Shown here: one piece after another, positions 28,786-40,603 of the stretch
How positions within the stretch are numbered: position 1 is the stretch's first letter
How the letters are laid out: each line of letters opens with the position of its first letter
Notes under the pieces: generated by a model
The model's database searches: none
What the model was told of the DNA's origin: nothing
Seen by the model: the letters and a program-made list of their open reading frames with translations, nothing else
Program-made: the position numbers and the translations under genes
NCBI RefSeq assembly: GCF_051014445.1
Contig: NC_135141.1
Span: 11,594,001 to 11,658,000 of the forward strand
From: Colletes latitarsis
Taxonomy: Eukaryota; Arthropoda; Insecta; Hymenoptera; Colletidae
Reading direction: 5' to 3'
DNA length: 64,000 nt

Positions 28786-28943
28786 CTAAAATATACATCG
28801 AGACCACGTTTAGTTGACTGTCTCAAGGTTATCCAGATCAGAAAAAGCCCAGGATGTGGCCTACAGGTATGCGAAAGATGCGATAGTATGAGCCAGATGA
28901 TGGCAAATCCCAGACATAACCCGGACCTAACCGGTTGTATCCT

Positions 28944-29002
28944 CTAAAATATTAATCGAGACCAGGTTTAATTGACTGTTTCAGGATAACCGGTGTTATC
29001 CT
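28944..29002 (+). repeat. First 59-bp truncated unit, domain boundary
   Basis: The unit starts at the ctaaaatatt box at 28944 and the next unit box is at 29003, exactly 59 bp on. Its junction reads tttcag then gataaccgg, and the inverted repeat GGATAAC / GTTATCC spans 28984-29001. It follows a 158-bp-type unit with an altered aaggttatcc junction at 28824. No such unit was found in the preceding 28.9 kb. Confidence 0.93.
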
Positions 29003-29905
29003 CTAAAATACTGATCCAATCCAAGTTTAATTGACAGTTTCAGTGTTGTACCACATTACTACGTGATCCAAACTAGAAAAAGCCCGGGATCTGGCCAACA
29101 GGTATGCGAATGATGCGAAGGTACGAACCAGATGGGGGCAAATGCCAGACATTACCCAGACCCAACCGGCGTTATCCTCTAAAATATACATCGAGACCAC
29201 GTTTAATTGACTGTCTCAGGGTTATCCAGATCAGAAAAAGCCCAGGATGTGGCCTACAGGTATGCGAAAGATGCGATAGTATGTGCCAGATGATGGCTAA
29301 TCCCAGACATAACCCTGACCTAACCGGTGCTATCCTCTAAAATATTAATGGAGACCAGGTTTAATTGACTGTTTCAGGATAACCGGTGTTATCCTCTTAA
29401 ATATTGATCCAATCCAAGTTCAGTTGACAGTTTCAGTGTTGTACCACATTACTACGTGATCCAAACTAGAAAAAGCCCAGGATCTGGCCAACAGGTATGC
29501 GAATGATGCGAAGGTATGAGCCAGATGGGGGCAAATCACAGACATAACTCAGACCTAACCTGTGTTATGCTCTAGAATATAAATCGAAACCAGGTTAAAT
29601 TGACTGTTTCAGTGTGGTACAACATTACTGCGTGATCCAAACCAGAAAAAGCCCAGGATCTGGCCAACAGGTATGCGAAAGATGCGAAAGTATGAGCCAG
29701 ATGAGGGCAAATGCAAGACATAACCCGGACCCAACCGGTGTTATCCTCTAAAATATACATCGAGACCAGGTTTAATTGACTGTTTCAGGGTTATCCAATC
29801 CAGAAAAAACCCAGGATCTGGCCTACACGTACGCGAAGGATGCGATAGTATGAGCCAGATGATTGCAAATCCCAGACATAACCCTGACCTAACCGGTGTT
29901 ATCCT

Positions 29906-31318
29906 CTAAAATATAAATCGAAACCAGGTTTAATTGACTGTTTCAGTGTGGTACCACATCACAGCGTGATCAAAACCAGAAATAGCCCAGGATCTTGCTA
30001 ACAAGTATGCGAAACATGCGATAGTATGTGCAAGATGATGGCAAATCCCAGAAATAACCCAGACCTAACCAGTGTTATCCTCTAAAATATAGATCGAATC
30101 CAAGTTTAGTGGACTGCTTCAGTGTGGTACCACATGTGTACGTGATCCAAACCAGAAAAAACCCAGGATCTGGCCAACAGGTATGCGAAAGATGCGATAA
30201 TATGAGCCAGATGATGGCAAATCCCAGACATAACGCAGACCCAACCGGCGTTATCTTCTAAAATATACATCGAGACCAGGTTTAATTGACCGTTTCAGGG
30301 TTATCCAAACCAGAAAAAGACCAGGATCTGGCCTACAGGTATGCGAAAGATGCGATAGTATGAGCCAGATGATGGCAAATCCCAGACATAACCCTCACCT
30401 AACCGGCGATATCCTCTAAAATATAAAACGAGACCAGGTTTAATTGACTGGGACAGGATAACCGGTGTTATTCTCTAAAATACTGATCCAATCCAAGTTT
30501 AGTTGACAGTTTCAGTGTGGTACCACATTACTACGTAATCCAAACTAGAAAAAGCCCAGGATCTGGCCAAGAGGTATGCGAATGATGCGAAGGTATGAGC
30601 CAGATGAGGACAAATCACAGACATAACCCAGACCTAACCAGTGTTATCCTCTAAAATATAGATCGAATCCAGGTTTAGTGGACTGTTTCAGTGTGGTACC
30701 ACATTAGTACGTGATCCAAACCAGAAAGAACCCAGGATCAGGCTAGCAAGTATGCGAAAGATGCGATAGTATGAGCCTAATGAAGGCAAATCCCAGACAT
30801 AACCCAGACCCAACCGGTGTTATCCTCTAAAATATACATCGAGACCAGGTTTAATTGACTGTTTCAGGGTTATCCAATCCAGAAAAAGCCCAGGATCTGG
30901 CCTACAGGTATGCGAAACATGCGATAATATGAGCCAGATGATGGCAAATCCCAGACATAACGCAGACCCAACCGGCGTTATCTTCTAAAATATACATCGA
31001 GACCAGGTTTAATTGACTGTTTCAGTGTTATCCAAACCAGAAAAAGACCAGGAACTGGCCTACAGGTATGCGAAAGATGCGATAGTATGAGCCAGATGAG
31101 GGCAAATCCCAGACATAACTCAGACCTAACCGGTGTTATCCCCTAAAATATAGATCGAAACCTGGTTTAATTGGCAGCTTCAGTGTGGTACCACATTAAT
31201 GCGTGATCCAAACTAGAAATAGCCCAGGACCTGGCCAACAGGTATACGAAAGATGCGAAAGTATGAGCCAGATGAGGGCAAATCCCAGACATAACCCTGA
31301 CCTAACCGGTGTTATCCT
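29906..31318 (+). repeat. Nine-unit HOR, copy 1 (1,413 bp)
   Basis: Unit starts are 29906, 30082, 30258, 30416, 30475, 30651, 30827, 30985 and 31143, with lengths 176, 176, 158, 59, 176, 176, 158, 158 and 176, which sum to 1,413. Tags are ttgctaacaag with cgaaacatgcg, cttctaaaatatacatc, an altered 59-bp unit with gactgggacagg (dyad at 30456), and aaagaacccaggatcaggc. The copy that follows starts at 31319. Confidence 0.93.
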
Positions 31319-32490
31319 CTAAAATATAAATCGAAACCAGGTTTAATTGACTGTTTCAGTGTGGTACCACATCACAGCGTGATCAAAACCAGAAATAGCC
31401 CAGGATCTTGCTAACAAGTATGCGAAACATGCGATAGTATGTGCCAGATGATGGCAAATCCCAGAAATAACCCAGACCTAACCAGTGTTTTCCTCTAAAA
31501 TATAGATCGAATCCAAGTTTAGTGGACTGCTTCAGTGTGGTACCACATGTGTACGTGATCCAAACCAGAAAAAACCCAGGATCTGGCCAACAGGTATGCG
31601 AAAGATGCGATAATATGAGCCAGATGATGGCAAATCCCAGACATAACGCAGACCCAACCGGCGTTATCTTCTAAAATATACATCGAGACCAGGTTTAATT
31701 GACCGTTTCAGGGTTATCCAAACCAGAAGAAGACCAGGATCTGGCCTACAGGTATGCGAAAGATGCGATAGTATGAGCCAGATGATGGCAAATCCCAGAC
31801 ATAACCCTCACCTAACCGGCGATATCCTCTAAAATATAAAACGAGACCAGGTTTAATTGACTGGTACAGGATAACCGGTGTTATTCCCTAAAATACTGAT
31901 CCAATCCAAGTTTAGTTGACAGTTTCAGTGTGGTACCACATTACTACGTAATCCAAACTAGAAAAAGCCCAGGATCTGGCCAAGAGGTATGCGAATGATG
32001 CGAAGGTATGAGCCAGATGAGGACAAATCACAGACATAACCCAGACCTAACCAGTGTTATCCTCTAAAATATAGATCGAATCCAGGTTTGGTGGACTGTT
32101 TCAGTGTGGTACCACATTAGTACGTGATCCAAACCAGAAAGAACCCAGGATCAGGCTAACAAGTATGCGAAAGATGCGATAGTATGAGCCTAATGAAGGC
32201 AAATCCCAGACATAACCCAGACCCAACCGGTGTTATCCTCTAAAATATACATCGAGACCAGGTTTAATTGACTGTTTCAGGGTTATCCAATCCAGAAAAA
32301 GCCCAGGATCTGGCCTACAGGTATGCGAAAGATGCGATAGTATGAGCCAGATGATGGCAAATCCCAGACGTAACCCTGACCTAACCGGCGTTATCCTCTA
32401 AAAACTACACCGAAACCAGGTTTAATTGACTGTTTCAGTGTTATCCAAACCAGAAAAAGACCAGGAACTGGCCTACAGGTATGCGAAAAA
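31319..32490 (+). repeat. Nine-unit HOR, copy 2 (partial, ~1,172 bp)
   Basis: Tags of copy 1 recur at a constant offset of 1,413: the 59-bp unit dyad at 31869 (against 30456) and the ttcagtgttatcc junction at 32434 (against 31021). Two consecutive 158-bp units are present in both. In the 59-bp unit the preceding sequence is gactggtacagg instead of gactgggacagg. The match ends near 32,490, where agcctgatgaagg replaces agccagatgagg. Confidence 0.9.
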
Positions 32491-35400
32491 TGCGATAGTA
32501 TGAGCCTGATGAAGGCAAATCCCAGACATAAACCTGACCTAACCGGTGTTATCCTCTAAAAAATACATCGAAGCCATGTTTAATCGATGGTCTCGGTGTG
32601 GTACGACATTACTACGTGATCCAAGCCAGAGGTAAACCCAGGATCTGGCGAACAAGTTTGCGATAAATGCGAAAGTATGAGCCAGATGAGGACAAATCCC
32701 AGACATAAGCCAGACCTAACCGGTGTTATCCTCTAAAATATTGATCCAATCCAAGTTTAATTGACTGTTTCAGTGTGGTATCACATTACCACGTGATCCA
32801 AACTAAAAGAGCCCAGGATCTGGCCAACAGGTATGCGAATGATGCGAAAGTATGAGCCAGATGAGGGTAAATCCCAGACATAACCCAGACCTAACCGGTG
32901 TTATCCCCTAAAATATAGATCGAAACCTGGTTTAGTTGGCAGCTTCAGTGTGGTACCACATTACGACGCGATCCAAACCAGAAAACCCCAGGATCTGGCC
33001 AACAGGTATGCGAAAGATGCGATAGTATGAGCCAGATGATGGCAAATCCCAGACATAACCCTGACCGAACCGGTGTTATCCTTTAAAATATAAATCGAAG
33101 CCAGTTTTAATTGATTGTTTCAGTGTGGTACCACATTACTGCGTGATCCAAACCAGAAATAGCCCAGGACCTGGCCAACAGGTATACGAAAGATGCGAAA
33201 GTATGAGCCAGATGAGGGCAAATGCAAGACATAACCCGGACCCAACCGGTGTTATCCTCTAAAATATACATCGAAACCAGGTTTAATTGACAGTTTCAGG
33301 GTTATCCAAAACAGAAAAAGCCCAGGATCTGGCCTACAGGTATGCGAAAGATGCTATAGTATGAGCCTGATGATGGCAAATCCCAGATATGTCCCTGACC
33401 TAACCGGTGATATCCTCTAAAATATAAATCGAAACCAGGTTTAATTGACTGTTTCAGGATAACCGGTGTTATCCTCTAAAATATTGATCCAATCCAAGTT
33501 TAATTGACAGTTTCAGTGTGGTACCAAATTACTACGTAATCCAAATTTGAAAAAGCCCAGGATCTGGCCAACAGGTATGCGAATGATGCGAAGGTATGAG
33601 CCAGATGAGGGCAAATCACAGACATAACCCAGACCCAACCGGTGTTATCCTCTAAAATATACATCGAGACCAGGTTTAATTGACTGTTTCAGGGTTATCC
33701 AATCCAGAAAAAGCCCAGGATCTGGCCTACAGGTATGCGAAAGATGCGATAGTATGAGCCAGATGATGGCAAATCCCAGACGTAACCCTGACCTAACCGG
33801 CGTTATCCTCTAAAAAATACATCGAGACCAGGTTTAATTGACAGCTTCAGTGTGGTACCACATTACGACGTGATCAAAACCAGAAAGCCCCAGGATCTGG
33901 CCAACATGTATGCGAAAGATGCGATAGTAAGTGCCAGATGATGGCAAATCCCAGACATAACCCTGACCGAACCGGTGTTATCCTCTAAAATATAAATCGA
34001 AACCAGGTTTAATTGATTGTTTCGGTGTGGTACCACACTACTGCGTGATCCAAACCAGAAAAAGCCCAGGATCTGGCCTACAGGTATGCGAAAGATGCAA
34101 TAGTATGAGCCAGATGATGGCAAATCCCAGACATGTCCCTGACCTAAGCGGTGGTATCCTCTAAAATATAAATCGAAACCAGGTTTAATTGACTGTTTCA
34201 GGATAACCGGTGTTATCCTCTAAAATATTGATCCAATCCAAGTTTAATTGACAGTTTCAGTGAGGTACCACATTACTACGTGATCTAAATCAGAAAATCC
34301 CAGGATCTGGCGAACAAGTTTGCGATGAATGCGAAAGTATGAGCCAGATGAGGGCAAATCTCAGACATAAGCCAGACCTAACCGGTGTTATGCTCTAAAA
34401 TATTGTACCAATCCAAGTTTAATTGACTGTTTCAGTGTGGTATCACATTGCTACGTGATCCAAACTATAAATAGCCCAGGATCTGCCAACAGGTATGCGA
34501 AAGATGCGATAGGATGAGCCAGATGATGGCAAATCCCAGACATAACCCTGACCTAACCGGTGTTATCCTCTAAAATATAAATCGAGACCAGGTTTAATTG
34601 ACTGTTTCAGGATAACCGGTGCTATCCTCTAAAATATTGATGCAATCCAAGTTTAATTGACTGTTTCAGTGTGGTACCACATTACTGCGTGATCCAAACC
34701 AGTAAAAGCCCAGGATCTGGCCAACTGGTATGCGAAAGATGCGATAGTATGAGCCAGATGATGGCAAATCCCAGACATAACCCTGACCGAACCGGTGTTA
34801 TCCTCTAAAATATAAATCGAAACCAAGTTAAATTGACTGTTTCAGAGTGGTACAACATTACTGCGTGAACCAAACCAGAAAAAGCCCAGGATCTGGCCAA
34901 CAGGTATGCGAAAGATGCGAAAGAATGAGCCAGATGAGAGCAAATGCCAGACATAACCCAGACCCAACCGGTGTTATCCTCTAAAATATACATCGAGACC
35001 AGGTTTAATTGACTGTTTCAGGGTTATCCAATCCAGAAAAAACCCAGGATCTGGCCTACATGTATGCGAAAGATGCGATAGTATGAGCCAGATGATTGCA
35101 AATCCCAGGCATAACCCTGACCTAACCGGTGTTTTCCTCTAAAATATAAATCGAAACCAGGTTTAATTGACTGTTTCAGTGTGGTACCACATCACAGCGT
35201 GATCAAAACCAGAAATAGCCCAGGATCTGGCCAACAGGTATGCGAATGATGCGAAGGTATAAGCCAGATGAGGGCATATCACAGACATAACCCAGACCTA
35301 ACCAGTGTTATCCTCTAAAATATAGATCGAATCCAGGTTTAGTGGACTGCTTTAGTGTGGTACCACATGTGTACGTGATCCAAACCAGAAAAAAACCAGG

Positions 35401-36804
35401 ATCTGGCTAACAAGTATGCGAAACATGCGATAGTATGAGCCTAATGAATGCAAATCCCAGACATAACCCAGACCCAACGGGTGTTATCCTCAAAAATATA
35501 CATCGGGACCAGGTTTAATTGACTGTTTCAGGGTTATCCAATCCAGAAAAAGCCCAGGATCTGGCCAACAGGTATGCGAAAGATGCGATAGTATGAGCCA
35601 GATGATGGCCAATCCCAGACATAACCCTGACCGAACCGCTGTTATCCTCTAACATATAAATCGAAACCAGGTTTAATTGACTGTTTCAGAGGGGTACCAC
35701 ATTAGTGCGTGATCTAAACCAGAAAAAGCCCAGGATCTGGCCAACAGGTATGCGAAAGATGCGATAGTATGAGCCAGATGATGGCAACTCCCAGACATAA
35801 CCCTGACCTAACCGGTGTTATCGTCTAAAATATAAATCGAGACCAGGTTTAGTTGACTGTTTCAGGATAACCGGAGTTATCCTCTAAAATACTGATCCAA
35901 TCCAAGTTTAATTGACAGTTTCAGTGTTGTACCACATTACTACGTGATCCAAACTAGAAAAAGCCCAGGATCTGGCCAACATGTATGCGAATGATGCGAA
36001 GGTATGAACCAGATGGGGGCAAATGCCAGACATAACCCAGACCCAACCGGTGTTATCCTCTAAAATATACATCGAGACCACGTTTAATTGACTGTCTCAG
36101 GGTCATCCAGATCAGAAAAAGCCCAGGATGTGGCCTACAGGTATGCGAAAGATGCGATAGTATGAGCCAGATGATGGCAAATCCCAGACATAACCCTGAC
36201 CTAACCGGTGTTATCCTCTAAAATATTAATCGAGACCAGGTTTAGTTGACTGTTTCAGGATAACCGGTGTTATCCTCTAAAATATTGATCCAATCCAAGA
36301 TCAGTTGACAGTTTCAGTGTTGTACCACATTACTACGTGATCCAAACTAGAAAAATCCCAGGATCTGGCCAACAGGTATGCGAATGATGCGAAGGTATGA
36401 GCCAGATGGGGGCAAATCACAGACATAACCCAAACCTAACCTGTGTAATCCTCAAAAAATACATCGAAAGCATGTTTAATTGACTGTTTCGGTGTGGTAC
36501 GACATTACTACGTGATCCAAACTAGAGGAAAACCCAGGATCTGGCGAACAAGTTTGCGATAAGTGCGAAAGTATGAGCCAGATGAGGGCAAATCCCAGAC
36601 ATAAGCCAGACGTAACTGGTGTTATGCTCTAAAATATTGATCCAATCCAAGTTTAATTGACTGTTTCACTGTGGTATCACATTACTACGTGATCCAAACC
36701 AGAAAAAGCCCAGGATCTGGCCAACAGCTGTGCGAATGATGCGAAAGTATGAGCCAGATGAGGGTAAATCCCAGACATAACCCAGACCTAACCGGTGTTA
36801 TCCT

Positions 36805-37157
36805 CTAAAGTATAAATCGAGACCAGGTTTAATTGACTATTTCAGGATAACCGGTGTTATCCTCTAAAATATTGATCCAATCAAAGTTTAATTGACAGTT
36901 TCAGTGTGGTATCACATTACTACGTGATCCAAATCAGAAAAACCCAGGATCTGGCTAACAAGTATGCGAAAGATGCGATAGTATGAGCCTAATGAAGGCA
37001 AATCCCAGACATAACCCAGACCTAACCGGTGTTATCCTCTAAAGTATAAATCGAGACCAGGTTTAATTGACTATTTCAGGATAACCGGTGTTATCCTCTA
37101 AAATATTGATCCAATCCAAGTTTAATTGACTGTTTCACTGTGGTATCACATTACTAC
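36805..37157 (+). repeat. Short tandem of 59-bp plus ~175-bp units
   Basis: A ctaaagtataaatcgag unit of 59 bp at 36805 is followed by a 175-bp unit, and the same pair begins again at 37039, an offset of 234 bp. Both 59-bp units carry actatttcagg (dyads at 36845 and 37079), which separates them from other copies and shows a local duplication. The third 59-bp unit of the cluster, at 37489, has ctgcttcagg. Confidence 0.82.
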
Positions 37158-39700
37158 GTGATCCAAACCAGAAAAAGCCCAGGACCTGGCCAACAGGTAA
37201 GCGAAAGATGCGATAGTATGAGCCAGATGATGGCAAATCCCGGACATAACCCTGACCGAACCGGTGTTATCCCCTAAAATATAAATCGAAACCAGGTTTA
37301 ATTGATTGTTTCAGTGTGATACCACATTACTACGTGATCCAAACCAGAAAAACCCAGGATCTGGCTAACAAGTATGCGAAAGATGCGATAGTATGAGCCT
37401 AATGAAGGCAAATCCCAGACATAACCCAGACCCAACCGGTGTTATCCTCTAACATATAAATCGAGACCAGGTTTAGTTGACTGCTTCAGGATAACCGGTG
37501 TTATCCTCTAAGATATTGATCCAATCCAAGTTTAATTGACTGTTTCAGTGTGGTACCACATCACAGCGTGATCCACACCAGAAATAGCCCAGGATCTGGC
37601 CAACAGGTTTGCGAAAGATGCGATAGTATGAGCCAGATGATGGCAAATCCCAGACATAACCCTGACCTAACCGGTGTTATCCCCTAAAATATAATTCGAG
37701 ACCAGGTTTAATTGACTGTTTCAGTGTGGTACCACATCACAGCGTGATCAAAACCAGAAAAAACCCAGGATCTGGCTAACAAGTATGCGAAAGATGCGAG
37801 AGTGTGAGCCAGATGATGGCAAATCCCAGACATAACCCTGATCTAACCGGTGTTATCCTCTAAAATATACATCGAGACCAGGTTTAATTGACTGTTTCAG
37901 GGTTATCCAATCCAGAAAAAGCCCAGGATCTGGCCTACAGGTATGCGAAAGATGCGATAGTATGAGCCAGATGATGGCAAATCCCAGACATAACCCTGAC
38001 CTAACCGGTGTTGTCCTCTAAAATATAAATCGAAACCAGGTTTAATTGACTGTTTCAGTGTGGTACCACATTACTGAGTGATCCAAACCAGAAAAAGCCC
38101 AGGATCTGGCCAACAGGTTTGCGAAAGATGCTATAGTATGAGCCAGATGATGGCAAATCCCAGACATAACCCTGACCTAACCGGTGTTATCCCCTAAAAT
38201 ATGATTCGAGACCAGGTTTAGTTGACTGTTTCAGTGTGGTACCACATCACAGCGTGATCAAAACCAGAAAAAACCCAGGATCTGGCTAACAAGTATGCGA
38301 AAGATGCGATAGTATGAGCCTAATGAAGGCAAATCCCAGACATAACCCAGACCCAACCGGTGTTATCCTCTAAAATATACATCGGGACCAGGTTTAGTTG
38401 ACTGTTTCAGGGTTATCCAATCCAGAAAAAGCCCAGGATCTGGCCTACATGTATGCGAAAGATGCGATAGTATGAGCCAGAAGATGGCAAATCCCAGACA
38501 TAAACCTGACCTAACCGGTGTTATCCTCTAAAAAATACATCGAAACCATGTTTAATTGACTATTTCAGTGTGGTACAACATTTGTACGTGACCCAAACCA
38601 GAAAAAACCCAGGATCTGGCTAACAAGTATGCGAAAGATGCGATAGTATGAGCCTGATGATGGCAAATCCCAGACATAACCCTGACCTAACTGGTGTTAT
38701 CCTCTAAAATATAATTCGAGACCAGGTTTAATTGACTGTTTCAGTGTGGTACCACATTACAGCGTGATCCAAACCAGAAATAGCCCAGGATCTGGCCAAC
38801 AGGTATGCGAAAGATGCGAAAGTATGAGCCAGATGATGGCAAATCCCAGACATAACCCTGACCTAACTGGTGTTATCCTCTAAAATATAAATCGAAACCA
38901 GGTTTAATTGATAGTTTCAGTGTGGTACCACACTACTGCGTGATCCAAACCAGAAATAGCCCAGGATCTGGCCAACAGGTATGCGAATGATGCGAAGGTA
39001 TGAGCCAGATGAGGGCATATCACAGACATAACCCAGACCTAACCGGTGATATCCTCTAAAATATTGATCCAATCCAAGTTTAATTGACAGTTTCAGTGTG
39101 GTACCACATTACTACGTGATCCAATCCAGAAATAGCCCAGGTTCTGGCCAACAGGTATGCGAATGATGCGAAGGTATGAGCCAGATGAGGGCATATCACA
39201 GACATAACCCAGACCTAACCAGTGTTATCCTCTAAAATATAAATCGAAACCAGGTTTAATTGACTGTTTCAGGATAACCGGTGTTATCCTCTAAAATATT
39301 GATCCAATCCAAGTTTAATTGTCAGTTTCAGTGTGGTACCACATTACTACGTGATCCAAATCAGAATATCCCAGGATCTGGCGAACAAGTTTGCGATAAA
39401 TGCGAAAGTATGAGCCACATGAGGGCAAATCCCAGACATAACCCAGACCTAACCGGTGATATCCTCTAAAATATTGATCCCATCCAAGTTTAATTGACAG
39501 TTTCAGTGTGGTACCACATTACTACGTGATCCAATCCAGAAAAAGCCCAGGATCTGGCCAACAGGTATGCGAAGGATGCGATAGTATGAGCCAGATGATG
39601 GTAAATCCCAGACATAAACCTGACCTAACCGGTGGTATCCCCTAAAATATATATCGAGACCAGGTTTAATTGACTGTTTCAGGATAACCGGTGTTATCCT

Positions 39701-40603
39701 CTAATATATTGATCCAATCCAAGTTTAATTGACTGTTTCAGTGTGGTACCACATTACTGCGTGATCCAAACCAGAAAAAGCCCAGGATCTGGCTAACAGG
39801 TATGCGAAAGATGCGATAGTATGAGCCAGATGATGGCAAATCCCAGACATAACCCTGACCTAACCGGTGTTATCCTCTAAAATATACATCGGGACCAGGT
39901 TTAATTGACTGTTTCAGGGTTATCCAGTCCAGAAAAAGCCCAGGATATTGCTAACAAGTATGCGAAAGATTCGGTAGTATGAGCCTGATGAGGGCAAATC
40001 CCAGACATAACCCTGACCTAACCGGTGTTGTCCTCTAAAATATAAATCGAAACCAGGTTTAATTGATAGTTTCAGTGTGGTACCACATTACTGCGTGATC
40101 CAAACCAGAAATAGCCCAGGATCTGGCCAACAGGTATGCGGATGATGCGAAGGTATGAGCCAGATGAGGGCATATCACAGACATAACCCAGACCTAACCA
40201 GTGTTATCCTCTAAAATATAGATCGAATCCAGGTTTAGTGGACTGCCTCAGTGTGGTACCACATTTGTACGTGATCCAAACCAGAAAAAACCCAGGATCT
40301 GGCTAACAAGTATGCGAAAGATGCGATAGTATGAGCCTAATGAAGGCAAATCCCAGACATAACCCAGACCCAACCGGTGTTATCCTCTAAAATATACATC
40401 ACGACCAGGTTCAATTGACTGTTTCAGGGTTATCCAATCCAGAAAAAGCCCAGGATCTGGCCTACAGGTATGCGAAAGATGCGATAGTATGAGGCAGATG
40501 ATGGCAAATCCCAGACATAACCCTGACCTGACCGGCGTTATCCTCTAAAATATAAATCGAGACCAGGTTTAATTGACTGTTACAGGATGACCGGTGTTAT
40601 CCT
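39701..40603 (+). repeat. 903-bp module A, extra upstream copy
   Basis: Module A has six units of 176, 158, 176, 176, 158 and 59 bp. It repeats at 40604 after exactly 903 bp. Tags are ctaatatattg, ttgctaacaag with attcggtag, gcggatgatgcg and gactgcctcag. Near its end this copy reads catcacgaccaggttc, the form found at the end of module B (about 42,790 and 45,185), whereas the A modules at 40604, 42998 and 45392 read catcgggacc. So this copy is a chimera: its right part belongs to the end of a B module. Confidence 0.9.

Larger units (their letters stand above)
1..28943 (+). repeat. Left domain: full units plus rare 158-bp units, no 59-bp unit
   Basis: This stretch consists of full units of 174-177 bp with fifteen 158-bp units, whose shortened junction (cag followed by ggttatcc or a close variant) lies at 1293, 2856, 5472, 7742, 8780, 12099, 15068, 15754, 17318, 18356, 21683, 22192, 23230, 26025 and 28824. 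No caggataacc junction of the 59-bp type was found. Typical variants are ctaatatatatatcg (2976, 7862, 8900, 10304, 12219, 15874, 22312, 23350, with a gtaata form at 15188), the tattatcctccaaaatat unit, the cagctatgctaaag unit, and the agcggaaaa unit (177 bp). These variants recur in fixed orders, which defines the HOR blocks listed separately. The order is more scrambled than in the middle domain. Confidence 0.9.
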
